64,000 nucleotides of DNA, taken from the NCBI RefSeq assembly GCF_015905305.1, contig NZ_JADZLQ010000004.1, forward strand, positions 62,001 to 126,000, given 5' to 3'. The stretch is from Pinirhizobacter soli (GTDB lineage Bacteria; Pseudomonadota; Gammaproteobacteria; Xanthomonadales; Rhodanobacteraceae). A model generated the notes under the pieces. It saw only the letters and a program-made list of their open reading frames with translations. It did not search any database and was not told where the DNA came from. Made by a program: the position numbers and the translations under genes. Below, in pieces: positions 26,987-36,646 of the stretch (position 1 is the first letter of the stretch; the number at the start of each line of letters is the position of its first letter).

Positions 26987-28348
26987 TCAGGCGATACCCA
27001 TGCCGACGATGCTGTTTGCCTCGACTTCGAGGCCAGCCATGGCAGCAAAGGCTCGCCCGCGGTCGGCGTAGTCCTTGAACTGGTCGAAGCTGGGGGCGCC
27101 GGGGGACAACAGCACGGTGCCCCCCGTGCCAACAGCCGCCCTGGCGAACTCGAAGGCATGTGCGACGTCTGTATGAAGCGACGCGTTCGCCACGCCAGCC
27201 TCCTCCAGGAGATGGTGGATACGCGAGCCGTTCTTGCCTTGGCAGACGATCGCTGCAGGAGGGTTGTCTTTCACTGCATCAACAAAGCCGTGCCAATCCA
27301 GCCCACGATCATGGCCGCCAACGATCACCGCGACACGCTTACCCAGAAGCGTTTCAAGCGCCGCCAGCGTCGCCATCGGCGTGGTGCTGATGGAATCGTT
27401 GATGTAGGTGATGCCGTCGCGTTCGCCCAGGGGCTGCAGTCGATGGGGAAGCGCGTGGAACGTAGCTAGCGATGGTGCAGCGGCTACGGCGTCCAGGCCC
27501 ATGTGTTCGACCGCTGCCAAGGCAGCGCACGCGTTCAGGGCGTTGTGCGCACCCGGCGCCGGGATGATCGAGGCCTGCACGACGCGGTCGCCGCCGCGAT
27601 GGATCCAGCCGCCATCGACATGCCAGCCCTCGGGACGGCCAAAAAAGAAACGCCCGGCATGGCCCTGCGTGCGCTCGATCAACGTGCCCTGCTGGCCGTT
27701 GATGAGGAGCGCCTTCGAGGCATCTGCCAGGCGCAACTTGTCCTGCACGTACTGCTCGACGCTGCCGTGCCAGTCCAGGTGTTCTTCGTAGAGGCTGGTG
27801 ACAACACCCAGGTCCACGTTGGTGGCTTCGGCGGTCTGAAAGCTTGAAAGCTCGATCGCCCAAAGGTCCGCCTGCTCACCGTCCAGCTCCAGCAACGGTA
27901 AGCCGATATTCCCTGCAAGCGCGGTGCGTACACCCAGCGAGCGTGCCAGGTGCGCGATCATCGCAGTGGTGGTGCTTTTCCCTTTGGTGCCGGTCACGGC
28001 GATGGTGCGAGCCTCCGGATGCGCGGCGAACCATAGCGCCGTGCCGGACGTGAATGCCGTGCCACGTTTCCTGGCGGCGAGAATCTCGCTCCGGTAAGCG
28101 GAAATCCCCGGCGACTTCACCACGATGTCGAAGGCGGCCAGCAGGCCGTCATCAGGAACGGCCGTGCGGACATCAAGCGAACCCAGCGCCTTGCCGAAAG
28201 CACGCGCCTCTTCTTCTTCCGAGGGCAAGCAGAACAGCGTCAGCGGCGCAGCGGGCAAGCGCTTGCGCAGCCACGCCAGGGTGGCTCGGCCTTCGCGGCC
28301 GAAGCCCCAGGCCGCGATGCGCCGTCCTTCGAGCTTAGTCCAGTGCAT
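26987..28348 (-). CDS. murD2: MurD2: UDP-MurNAc-L-Ala L-glutamate ligase
   Basis: A 453-residue Mur ligase that adds glutamate to UDP-MurNAc-L-Ala using ATP. The nucleotide loop is VTGTKGKSTTT (residues 118-128), followed by NIGLPLLE, a carbamylated-Lys region and GGHDRGLDWHG. The divergent N-terminus (MHWTKLEGRRIAAWGFGREG) and the adjacent MurL identify it as the xanthomonad MurD2 type, which adds L-glutamate rather than D-glutamate. Its ATG lies inside the end of murL (14-base overlap), so it is translationally coupled. A conventional MurD is the alternative. The L-Glu specificity comes from family and context, not from any one residue. Confidence 0.85.
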   Translation of the reverse strand: MHWTKLEGRRIAAWGFGREGRATLAWLRKRLPAAPLTLFCLPSEEEEARAFGKALGSLDVRTAVPDDGLLAAFDIVVKSPGISAYRSEILAARKRGTAFTSGTALWFAAHPEARTIAVTGTKGKSTTTAMIAHLARSLGVRTALAGNIGLPLLELDGEQADLWAIELSSFQTAEATNVDLGVVTSLYEEHLDWHGSVEQYVQDKLRLADASKALLINGQQGTLIERTQGHAGRFFFGRPEGWHVDGGWIHRGGDRVVQASIIPAPGAHNALNACAALAAVEHMGLDAVAAAPSLATFHALPHRLQPLGERDGITYINDSISTTPMATLAALETLLGKRVAVIVGGHDRGLDWHGFVDAVKDNPPAAIVCQGKNGSRIHHLLEEAGVANASLHTDVAHAFEFARAAVGTGGTVLLSPGAPSFDQFKDYADRGRAFAAMAGLEVEANSIVGMGIA

Positions 28349-29672
28349 CCAGCGCCCCGTGCAACCACGCCGGAACCAGGTGCGCGGAAGCTGGCTGCAG
28401 CCACGGTTCCACGGCTAATAACGACACATCCAGTTGCGGCAGGATCTCGCGGCGGAAACGCGCTATAAGCGCGTCTTCCTTCCACTCGGCGCGTTGCGAC
28501 AGCGTGTACATGGCGGCGCGCGCCTCGGCGCCCTCGCCCACGCACTCGAACGGCTTGTGGTCGCGGAACTCCAGCAGCGCGTCGAAGCCCGCCGCCTGCG
28601 ATTCGTCATCGAGCAGGTTGCGGCCGAAGATGGTGAGCAACCGGGGCTTGGGCATGAACGGCGCCAGCGCCAGGAACACGAAGTGGCATTTCGGGCACTG
28701 GCCGCACCAACGGTCGGCGGGCTTGGGGCCCAGGATGCGGAAGTTGCGGTTGCAGCTGGAGAACACTTCGAAATACGGCGCGCCAAGCCTTGCAAAGGCG
28801 CGGGTAACTGCCAGCTCCGAATGCGGGCGGAGCAGCGAGCAGTAATCGAGGTCCTGGGCGACGTGACTGTGCAGGTAGCCCTGCAAAGCCTGCTCGAACA
28901 TGAAGCCCTTGCTCCACTGGTGGTTCACTTCCTGGCCTTCGTACTCGAGCGTGGCGACCGATGCGGAACGCTCGTTGGCGAACACCACCGCGCTATAGCC
29001 ATAGATCACCGCGGCCATGGCCAGGATCGCCGAATTCACGGCCGTCACCGGGATATGCCCGTTCCAGGCACCAAGGCGATTGAGCTCGAACAGGCCTGGG
29101 CTCAATTCCCTGCCGATGTTCAACGTCGGCAGGCCCGTGCGCGCGGCACAGGCGGCGATCAACGGCGAATTGCCCACCCAGGTGGCCGTGGCGTCGGCGC
29201 CGATGGATTTCACCGCCTCCACCACCACCACCGAATCCTTGCCACCGCCGATGGGAAGCAGAGCGCGGCGGGGAAGATCCAGCACGCCTGCCGACGGCAG
29301 GTTCCCGCCACGGGGAAAACGCACGCGGCCACGCAGGTCTAGTCCGTTGCGATAGGCGAACTCGGCCAGGCCATGCAGGTACAGCGCGTCGAGCAGATCC
29401 GCCGTGGCGTCGTCGGGCTGCTCGCCGTGCACCACGATCGTTTCGGGCACGGCGGCCTTGTAGTAGCTGACACCGGCCATCAGGTGCAGCAAGCGCAACA
29501 CCGCTGCCAGCGCGCCGGCGCGTTCGGCAGGCACTAAGGGAGCGTCGGGAAACCGCACGCGCTCGATCAGTTCTTCGCCATCGTCGAAGCGATAGACGAG
29601 TTCGGCGACGCCGTCGGCATAGGTGTGCCGGACGAAATGGAAGCTCTGCGCCTTGCGCGGGTCAAGGCTCAT
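28335..29672 (-). CDS. murL: MurL: UDP-MurNAc-L-Ala-L-Glu epimerase
   Basis: A 445-residue enzyme that inverts the terminal L-glutamate of UDP-MurNAc-L-Ala-L-Glu to D-glutamate, replacing the glutamate racemase route. The reaction and pathway are known from Xanthomonas oryzae. An ATP-pyrophosphatase-like segment (LLPIGGGKDSVVVVEA) and a conserved CGQCPKCHFVFL cysteine cluster support the family. ATG 29672 overlaps the lysAC stop by four bases, and its own end overlaps murD2, giving the coupled order lysAC, murL, murD2. Whether the genome lacks murI cannot be seen here. Confidence 0.85.
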   Translation of the reverse strand: MSLDPRKAQSFHFVRHTYADGVAELVYRFDDGEELIERVRFPDAPLVPAERAGALAAVLRLLHLMAGVSYYKAAVPETIVVHGEQPDDATADLLDALYLHGLAEFAYRNGLDLRGRVRFPRGGNLPSAGVLDLPRRALLPIGGGKDSVVVVEAVKSIGADATATWVGNSPLIAACAARTGLPTLNIGRELSPGLFELNRLGAWNGHIPVTAVNSAILAMAAVIYGYSAVVFANERSASVATLEYEGQEVNHQWSKGFMFEQALQGYLHSHVAQDLDYCSLLRPHSELAVTRAFARLGAPYFEVFSSCNRNFRILGPKPADRWCGQCPKCHFVFLALAPFMPKPRLLTIFGRNLLDDESQAAGFDALLEFRDHKPFECVGEGAEARAAMYTLSQRAEWKEDALIARFRREILPQLDVSLLAVEPWLQPASAHLVPAWLHGALDALD

Positions 29673-32278
29673 GGCAGCACCACTTCGTCGGCGTCGTCGC
29701 GCAGGTTGTAACGGGAACTCATCACCGCGCCATAGGCGCCGGCCTGGGCGACCAGGATCACGTCGCCCTCTTTGGATTCGGGCAGGCGGCGATCTTCGCC
29801 CAGGATGTCACCCGACTCGCATATCGGGCCGACGATCTGGTACATCGCCGTGGCGGGTTCCTCCAGGCGCGTGAGGTTGGCAATGTCATGCCAGGCATCG
29901 TACAGCGCAGGACGGATCAGGCTGTTCATGCCGGTGTCCACGCCCAGGTAACGCACCGTACCCTTGCCCTTGTCCTGGTTCACGCGGGCCAGCAATACGC
30001 CCGCGTCGGCCACCATGTAGCGGCCCGGCTCCATCCACAGCGAGAACTGCGGGTAGGACGCGCGTACCTGCGCCAGCACCTGTGCCAGCGCGTCGACGTC
30101 CAGCGAAGGCTCGCCCGGATGGGAGGGCACACCCAGGCCTCCGCCGATGTTGAGCACGGTGATGCTACCCACACGCTCGGCGAGCGCCGCCAGCTGCCCG
30201 TACACCTCGCCCCAGTGCGCGGCATCGAGGATGCCCGAGCCCAGATGGGCATGCAGGCCGATCACCCTCGCACCAGCCTCGCGGGCCAGGCGCAAGGCGC
30301 CATCGAGCTGTTCGATGGGGATGCCGAACTTGCTGCCGATGCCGCCGGTCTTGACCTTCTCGTGATGCCCGAGGCCCCGGCCAAGGTCGATGCGAAGCAT
30401 CAATTCGCGGCCAGCGAACATCGCTGCGTAGTGCTCGAGCGGGAACACCGCGTCGATGGTGATCGTGGCCCGCGTGGCCAGGCCCGCGGCGAAGTCCGCG
30501 CGCGAGGCGAAATTCGGCGTGTAGAGAACGGGCGTGGTTTGGGGCACCGTGGCCATCACCACCGCCAGTTCACCGGGCGATACGCATTCCAGGGCGAAGC
30601 CTTCCTCAACCAGCGCCTTCAATATGGAGGGATGCGTATTGGCCTTCACCGCATAGTGCAGACGGTCCACGCTGGCAAGCGCCTTAAGTTTGCGCGCCTG
30701 CCCGCGCACGGTGGGCAAGTGGTACACGTAGCGCGGCGAGCGCTCGGCGGCGAGTTTTAGCAAGGTGTCACGCTCGTCGCGCCACCAGGCACGCACGGGC
30801 TTCACCTCGGCCACCGTGCCATACAGCGTTTGCCAGGCCGGCCCGAACAGCAGGCTGTCGTCGGTGCGCAATGCACCGGCGCCGATCAGCATGTCGTGCA
30901 GGCGCGGCAGGATATCGTCGACCACGTCTTCGTCGACCACGAAGGTGATATTGAGGTTGTTCGACGACTGCGAAATCAAATGCACGCGCAGCTGCCCGAA
31001 CTCAGCAAGCACTGCTGAGAGCTTGTGCAGCATCGAGCGCATGCCGCGGCCGACCAGGGTGATGGCGGCGCACGGTGCGATCACCTTCACCCGGCAGACC
31101 TTGGCAAGGTCGGCGGCGAGCGCGGCTACCGCGTCGGAATCGAGGAGGTTCTCGGTGGGATCCAGCGACACCGTGACGTTGGTCTCGGCCGAACTGATCA
31201 GGTCCACCGACAACCCATGCTTCTTGAAATTGGCGAACACATCCGCCAGGAAGCCGACCTGCTGCCACATGCCCACCGATTCCATCGCCACCAGGGTGAT
31301 GTTCTTGCGTGCGCTGATCGCCTTGATGCTGGGTGCCTGTTCCCGTACCTCAGGGCCGATCACGGTGCCGTCGAGTTCGGGGCGATTGGTGTCCTTGATC
31401 AACAACGGCACGCGCGGTTCGCGCAGCGGCGACAGGCAGCGGGGGTGCAGCACCTTGGCGCCGGTGGAAGCGATTTCCTGGGCTTCTTCGTAATCGAGCT
31501 TCTGCAACAGGCGCGCGCCGGCCACCTGGCGAGGATTGGCGCTGAACATGCCGGCGACGTCGGTCCAGATCTCCACCCGTGCTGCGTGCAGCAAGGCGCC
31601 AAAATACGCAGCCGAGGTATCGGAGCCGCCCCGGCCCAGCAGTACCGTGCGGCCTTCCTCATCACGGGCAATGAAGCCCTGGGTGATAAACACCTCGCCA
31701 AGCTCAGCCAGCCGCGCACACAAGGTGCGGTCATGGCGGGCCTCGACCATCGCCGAGAGCACGCGCGTGCGTTCGTTCTGGTTGGGCAGCGCCACCGCGT
31801 GCAGGCACTCGCGCGCATCGAGCCAGGCGGTGGGCAGGCCCTGCGCGGTCAGGAAGGCCGCGCCCAGCGTGCTGGACAACAGCTCGCCATGCGCCTGCAC
31901 CTGGGCCGACCAGGGCAACTCACCCAGCTCGGCGTAGCCGTCGGCCGCGAGTGTGGCCAGGTCGTCCAGGCGCGCATGCAGGTTCGCCGGCACGTCCAGT
32001 TGCATGTCGTCGCACAGGGCATGGTGGCGTTCGCGCAAGGCCTTCGCCTGCGCCGCACGATCGCCGACATCGCTCTGGGACGCGATATGTTTGAGCGTGT
32101 CGGTCACCCCCGATAGGGCCGATACCACGATCAACACGCGGGCACCTTCGGCGCGGCGGCTGGCGGCCAGTTCCAGGATATTCCGCCAGCGGGGGGCGGT
32201 GGCGACACTGGTGCCACCGAACTTCATCACAATCCAGGGGGCGTCCGCGGGGAGCGGGGCCGGAAACACAAGGCTCAC
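29669..32278 (-). CDS. lysAC: Fused aspartokinase/diaminopimelate decarboxylase
   Basis: A bifunctional enzyme of about 869 residues covering the first and last steps of lysine synthesis. The N-terminal half is an aspartokinase (VMKFGGTSVA near residues 17-26, SALSGVTDT, two ACT domains at about 310-450). The C-terminal half is a PLP-dependent meso-DAP decarboxylase (HYAVKAN with the Schiff-base Lys, CVSPGEL, HLGSGI, CESGD). Such fusions are known in Xanthomonadales. The start is GTG 32278 with GGAAG six bases upstream; in-frame extension to 32416 reads antisense across the divergent permease leader. It heads the operon with murL and murD2. Confidence 0.9.
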   Translation of the reverse strand: MSLVFPAPLPADAPWIVMKFGGTSVATAPRWRNILELAASRRAEGARVLIVVSALSGVTDTLKHIASQSDVGDRAAQAKALRERHHALCDDMQLDVPANLHARLDDLATLAADGYAELGELPWSAQVQAHGELLSSTLGAAFLTAQGLPTAWLDARECLHAVALPNQNERTRVLSAMVEARHDRTLCARLAELGEVFITQGFIARDEEGRTVLLGRGGSDTSAAYFGALLHAARVEIWTDVAGMFSANPRQVAGARLLQKLDYEEAQEIASTGAKVLHPRCLSPLREPRVPLLIKDTNRPELDGTVIGPEVREQAPSIKAISARKNITLVAMESVGMWQQVGFLADVFANFKKHGLSVDLISSAETNVTVSLDPTENLLDSDAVAALAADLAKVCRVKVIAPCAAITLVGRGMRSMLHKLSAVLAEFGQLRVHLISQSSNNLNITFVVDEDVVDDILPRLHDMLIGAGALRTDDSLLFGPAWQTLYGTVAEVKPVRAWWRDERDTLLKLAAERSPRYVYHLPTVRGQARKLKALASVDRLHYAVKANTHPSILKALVEEGFALECVSPGELAVVMATVPQTTPVLYTPNFASRADFAAGLATRATITIDAVFPLEHYAAMFAGRELMLRIDLGRGLGHHEKVKTGGIGSKFGIPIEQLDGALRLAREAGARVIGLHAHLGSGILDAAHWGEVYGQLAALAERVGSITVLNIGGGLGVPSHPGEPSLDVDALAQVLAQVRASYPQFSLWMEPGRYMVADAGVLLARVNQDKGKGTVRYLGVDTGMNSLIRPALYDAWHDIANLTRLEEPATAMYQIVGPICESGDILGEDRRLPESKEGDVILVAQAGAYGAVMSSRYNLRDDADEVVLP

Positions 32279-32449
32279 GGGAATCTTCCGGGGGGTTTGC
32301 CAAATCCTGTGAGTGTTGCGCTGCGTCAGGGAAAAGGCAACGGCAGCAAGGCATATGTCTCGGAACTGGCTCAAGTCTGCCTGACGACGCTTGCCCGATG
32401 CGCCCAAGCCCGCCATTCTCTGGCCTTTTACGACCCAGGGGAAAGCTCG

Positions 32450-33775
32450 ATGTCATCACCGAACCCGCCGGAGGGCTACGTCCGCAGCCTGGGCCTGCGC
32501 GACGCGGCGCTGATCGTGGTCGGCGGCATCATCGGTGGCGGCATCTTCCGCAGCCCGAACATCGCCGCCCAGCGTACCGAATCGGGCTTGTCGCTGTTGA
32601 CGATCTGGGTGGCTGCGGGCTTGCTCACCCTGGTTGGCGCGCTCTGCTACGCGGAACTGGGCGCACGCCGGCCCCGCGCCGGTGGCAGCTATGTGTACCT
32701 GCGCGAAGCCTACGGCCCCATGGCGGGGTTCCTGTTCGGCTGGACCATGCTTCTGGTGATCTATTCGGGCAGCACCGCCGCCGTCGCCACGGTGTTTTCC
32801 GGCTACGCCCTGGCTGCCTTCGGCCTTCCGGCGGGCCTGGCCCTGCCACTGACCATCGGCGCGCTGGTGTTCGTCACCGGCATCAACCTTTTCGGCATCC
32901 GCACCGGCGCGCGCATCCAGAACGTCTTCACCATCCTCAAGCTCGTGGCGGTGGCGGCACTGGTGGTCACCGGCCTCGCCTTCGCCGGCGCCGGCAGCAC
33001 GCAGGCGCTGTCGGCCGACGCCAGCATGCACGGTGTGGGTTTTGCCGGCGCCTTCCTGCCGGTGCTCTTCGCCTACAGCGGCTTCACCTACCTCAACAAC
33101 CTCGGTGGCGAAGTGCGCGACCCGCAACGTACCCTGCCGCGGGCCCTGGGGCTGGGCATGCTGGTGGTGATCGGGGCCTATGCCCTGGCCAACTACGCCT
33201 ATCTTTCCGTGTTGGGCCATGGGGGTCTGGCCAGCAGCGAGGCACCGGCGGCGGACGTCATGCGCCGCGTCTTCGGCGACGCCGGTGCCAAGGCCATCGC
33301 ATTGGGCATCGCGGTATCCACGCTGGGCTTTTGCAACATCACGCTGGTTTCCGGCGCGCGCGTGCTGCAGGCCATGGGCGAGGACGGCCTTTTCTTCCGC
33401 AGCGTGGCGCGCCTGCATCCGCGCTGGCGCACGCCCAATGTGGCCCTGATGCTGCTGGCCGCATGGTCGATCGTGCTGGCTGCCAGCGGCAGCTACGGCC
33501 AGTTGCTCGACTACGCCACCTTTGCCGACTGGCTCGCCTGCGCGGTCACCGTCACCACCTTGTTCTGGTACCGCAAGCGGGATGCAGCCAACCCCTCGTT
33601 CCGCGCGCCATGGCATCCCTGGCTGCCGCTGCTCTTCATCGGCGCGGTGGCCGCCGTGGTGGTGGTGACTATGCTGGACAACCCGACGAATGCCGGCATC
33701 GGCGTACTGATCGTGCTTGCCGGTATCCCGGTTTACCTGGTCTGGCGACGGCTGTTCAGTAAAAGCCACGTCTAA
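32450..33775 (+). CDS. APC-family amino acid permease
   Basis: A 441-residue transporter with about twelve membrane helices. The conserved first helix reads LIVVGGIIGGGIFRSP, the GG-I-GGGIF signature of APC amino-acid/polyamine/organocation transporters, followed by AELGARRPRAGGSYVYL. Substrate cannot be assigned; the family includes exchangers and proton symporters. The start is ATG 32450, with AGGGGA seven bases upstream; an in-frame extension to 32297 lacks a site. It is divergent from lysAC with 171 bases between, so a shared control region is possible. Confidence 0.85.
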   Translation: MSSPNPPEGYVRSLGLRDAALIVVGGIIGGGIFRSPNIAAQRTESGLSLLTIWVAAGLLTLVGALCYAELGARRPRAGGSYVYLREAYGPMAGFLFGWTMLLVIYSGSTAAVATVFSGYALAAFGLPAGLALPLTIGALVFVTGINLFGIRTGARIQNVFTILKLVAVAALVVTGLAFAGAGSTQALSADASMHGVGFAGAFLPVLFAYSGFTYLNNLGGEVRDPQRTLPRALGLGMLVVIGAYALANYAYLSVLGHGGLASSEAPAADVMRRVFGDAGAKAIALGIAVSTLGFCNITLVSGARVLQAMGEDGLFFRSVARLHPRWRTPNVALMLLAAWSIVLAASGSYGQLLDYATFADWLACAVTVTTLFWYRKRDAANPSFRAPWHPWLPLLFIGAVAAVVVVTMLDNPTNAGIGVLIVLAGIPVYLVWRRLFSKSHV

Positions 33776-33820
33776 AACACGGCAGACAATGTGAGAATAG
33801 GGAAATAACCGGGAGAACTC

Positions 33821-34351
33821 ATGCAGCAGTCGCAAGTCCTGCAAACGCCACCCACCAGTGAAATCAAGCCCGAGCCCGTCCGCGAGGGCATGGAACTGGT
33901 GGTCAACGGCAAACGCTTCCGCCATACCGGCGACGAGGCCTTGCCGTTGCTGTGGTACCTGCGTGACGTACTGCGGCTGACCGGCGCGAAATACGGCTGC
34001 GACGAAGGCGAGTGCGGTTTCTGCACCGTACTGGTGGATGGCAAGGCCGCTCAGGCCTGCCGGCTCACCGTTGGCAAGCTTGCCAACAAGCACGTGACCA
34101 CCGTCGAGGGCTTGAGCAAGCCCGATGGCAGCCTGCATCCCCTGCAACAGGCATGGATCGATGAAGACGCCGTGCTGTGCGGCTACTGCCAGCCCGGCCA
34201 GCTGATGGCGGCGGCGGATCTGCTTGCCCGCAAACCCGATCCTTCCGACGCCGACATCGACCGCATCGGCACGCTGTGCCGGTGCGGCAGCTACCCGCGG
34301 GTGCGCAAGGCGATCAAGCGCGCCGCCAAAGCCATGCGGGACGCCGGCTGA
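33821..34351 (+). CDS. (2Fe-2S) small subunit of a molybdenum hydroxylase, IorA-like
   Basis: A 176-residue electron-transfer subunit with two iron-sulfur domains. The plant-ferredoxin-type cluster is bound by KYGCDEGECGFCTV and a later Cys, and the second, all-helical domain by CGYCQPGQL and CRCGSYPRV. This matches the small subunit of isoquinoline 1-oxidoreductase-type xanthine oxidase relatives. GGGAGA lies five bases upstream of the ATG. Its TGA overlaps the ATG of the large subunit (TGATG). The extra 30 residues at the N-terminus are not a signal peptide. Electron acceptor and substrate are unknown. Confidence 0.88.
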   Translation: MQQSQVLQTPPTSEIKPEPVREGMELVVNGKRFRHTGDEALPLLWYLRDVLRLTGAKYGCDEGECGFCTVLVDGKAAQACRLTVGKLANKHVTTVEGLSKPDGSLHPLQQAWIDEDAVLCGYCQPGQLMAAADLLARKPDPSDADIDRIGTLCRCGSYPRVRKAIKRAAKAMRDAG

Positions 34352-36627
34352 TGACGGACACGCTGTGGCTTTCGCGCCGACGTTTTTTGAAAGTGATGGC
34401 CGGTACCGCCGGCGCATTGGTGGTGGGTATAGGTAGCGCCCGCGCCGATGCGCCTCCCGTGCCGCTGGTGCTGCTGGGCGATACCTGGAGCCAGGTGGGG
34501 CCGTATCTTCGGGTCGACGCCGATGGTCGCATCTTCATCGGCGCGCGTGATCCAGACAACGGCGAAGGCACCGCCACGTCGTTGCCGCGGTTGATTGCCG
34601 AGGAACTCGACGCCGACTGGACGCGCGTGGTGGTGATGCCCCTGGGCCTGGGCGTGGAAGACGGCAATGGCGAGCCGCGCTGGCTCTATGGCCGCCAGCG
34701 CAGCGGCCAGGGCGACAGCATCCCCACCGCGTGGACCGACATGCGCCAGGCCGGCGCACTGGCCCGTTCGATGTTGCTGCAGGCTGCTGCGCAGCGCCTG
34801 GGCGTGGCCGCAGGGCAACTGCGCGTCGAGAACGGCACCGTGATCGCGCCCGATGGCCGCCGGGTGACCTATGGCCAGCTTGCCGAAGCCGCGTCGCAAC
34901 TGCCCGTACCCGATACCGTGCCAAGGGTGAAGACGCCCGACCGCTTCCACCTGATTGGCCAGCCCGTGGGCGACGTCGACGCCCACGCCGTGGTCACCGG
35001 CAAACTCATCTACGCCATCGACGCGGCAGACGGCGACACCATGGTCGCGGTGCTTTCGCGCTGCCCCTACCCGGGCGGCACGCTCGATACGGTGGATACC
35101 GGCGATACGCTGAAGGTCAAGGGCGTGCTGCAAGTGATCCAGCTCCAGCCGGAAGCCGGCCAGGGTTTGGGCATGACCGCGCTGGCACCAGCCGTGGCGG
35201 TGCTGGCCGAGGACACCTGGTCGGCGCTGGAGGGCCGGAAGAAACTCAAGCTCTCCTGGAAGCCTGGCTCCCATCCCATCCCGACCCTGTCTGACCTGGA
35301 AAAACAGGCGCAGGTGTCGTTCGACAGCCCTGATGCGCTGGTCACCGTGCTGCGTGACGATGGCGACGCCGTGGGCCTTCTGAAGAAGAAGGGCGCGCGC
35401 CGTATCGATGCTACCTACGTGCAGCCGTGGATCGCCCACGCCGTAGCCGAACCGTTGTCCTGCACGGTGCGCGTGGATCCCGATACCAGTGCCGTGGTCA
35501 CCACCGCCTCGCAGGCACCGCGCGATGCCTACACCATCGTGCAGCGCATGACGGGCCTGCGCGCCTCGCAGATCCGCATCGACGTACCGCGCGGTGGTGG
35601 CGCCTTCGGCCGCCGGCTGCTGCACGACCACCTGGCCGAAGCGATGATCATCGCCATGGCCGAGAAACCCGAGCCGCTGCGCAACCGCACGATCAAGGTG
35701 ATGTGGACCCGCGACGAAGACCTCGCCCACGATGCATGGCGTGCGCCGACGATCCACCGTATGAGCGCCACCATCGACCAGCGCAAGGGCATCACCGGCT
35801 GGGTGCAGAACATGGCCAGCCCCAACCGCGACCTTCCGGCGCCGGCGCGGCCGTGGATGTCCGAGCTCGTGCAGGACGCCCTGCCCGCGGGCCTGGTCAG
35901 CAACTTCCGCAGCAACTGGTATGCGCTCGATACGCCGGTACCGCGCGGCGAGTGGCGCGGCACGCCGCATTTGTCGCATGCGTTTGCCAGCGAAAGCTTC
36001 ATCGACGAAATCGCCAACGCGTTGAAGGCCAACCCGCTGGACGTACGCCTGCGCCTGTTGGGCGAGCCGCGGCAACTACCTTATCGTGGACCGGGTGGTC
36101 CCACCGTCGACACCGGACGGTTGGTGAATGTCTTGCGCCAGGTGGCCGACCGCATCGGCTGGCAACGCTGGCTGCACAGCGAAACCGGGCTTGGCCTGGC
36201 CTGTTATTACGTCAACGGCGGTTATGTGGCCCACGCCATCGAGGTGGTAAACAAGGGCAACGGCCAGATCGACGTCATACGTGCGGTCTGCGCTGTGGAC
36301 GTGGGCCAGCCAGTCAATCCACTAGGGCTCGAAGCCCAGGTGATGGGCGGGACGTTCGACGCCCTGTCCACGGCGATGAACCTGTCGATCACTTTCCGTG
36401 ACGGCCAGGTGCAGCAGAAGAATTTCCACGACTATCCCATCGCCAATGCCGCGCAGATGCCCAACGACGTGGAAGTGATCATCGTGCCGTCGAACGCTGC
36501 GCCCGCGGGTGCCAGCGTGCTGGCCATGCCCACTGCCGCGCCGGCGTTGGCCAACGCAGTGTTCCGTGCCACTGCGGTGCGCGTGCGCCGTCTTCCGCTG
36601 CTGCGTGAGGTTGCACGCCTGTCGTAA
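34351..36627 (+). CDS. Molybdopterin-binding large subunit, IorB-like, Tat-exported
   Basis: About 758 residues. A twin-arginine signal (LSRRRFLKVMAG, then a hydrophobic core ending SARA) sends the folded enzyme to the periplasm, and the small subunit would be carried with it. The body is a duplicated aldehyde oxidase/xanthine dehydrogenase molybdopterin domain: ARDPDNGEG and RQRSGQGDSI near the front, RGGGAFGRRLLHD, then DVGQPVNP. Together with IorA it should hydroxylate an N-heterocycle or aldehyde, passing electrons to a quinone or cytochrome. The coupled start (one-base overlap with the small subunit) fixes the ATG. No molybdenum-insertion XdhC gene is seen in the window. Confidence 0.87.
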   Translation: MTDTLWLSRRRFLKVMAGTAGALVVGIGSARADAPPVPLVLLGDTWSQVGPYLRVDADGRIFIGARDPDNGEGTATSLPRLIAEELDADWTRVVVMPLGLGVEDGNGEPRWLYGRQRSGQGDSIPTAWTDMRQAGALARSMLLQAAAQRLGVAAGQLRVENGTVIAPDGRRVTYGQLAEAASQLPVPDTVPRVKTPDRFHLIGQPVGDVDAHAVVTGKLIYAIDAADGDTMVAVLSRCPYPGGTLDTVDTGDTLKVKGVLQVIQLQPEAGQGLGMTALAPAVAVLAEDTWSALEGRKKLKLSWKPGSHPIPTLSDLEKQAQVSFDSPDALVTVLRDDGDAVGLLKKKGARRIDATYVQPWIAHAVAEPLSCTVRVDPDTSAVVTTASQAPRDAYTIVQRMTGLRASQIRIDVPRGGGAFGRRLLHDHLAEAMIIAMAEKPEPLRNRTIKVMWTRDEDLAHDAWRAPTIHRMSATIDQRKGITGWVQNMASPNRDLPAPARPWMSELVQDALPAGLVSNFRSNWYALDTPVPRGEWRGTPHLSHAFASESFIDEIANALKANPLDVRLRLLGEPRQLPYRGPGGPTVDTGRLVNVLRQVADRIGWQRWLHSETGLGLACYYVNGGYVAHAIEVVNKGNGQIDVIRAVCAVDVGQPVNPLGLEAQVMGGTFDALSTAMNLSITFRDGQVQQKNFHDYPIANAAQMPNDVEVIIVPSNAAPAGASVLAMPTAAPALANAVFRATAVRVRRLPLLREVARLS

Positions 36628-36646
36628 CGAAGGCGTGCCGCTCGGG

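Noticed and set aside
32456-34417. A 653-codon open frame antisense to the permease and iron-sulfur subunit
   Set aside because: It spans two real genes and the gap between them; no motif, typical GC shadow.
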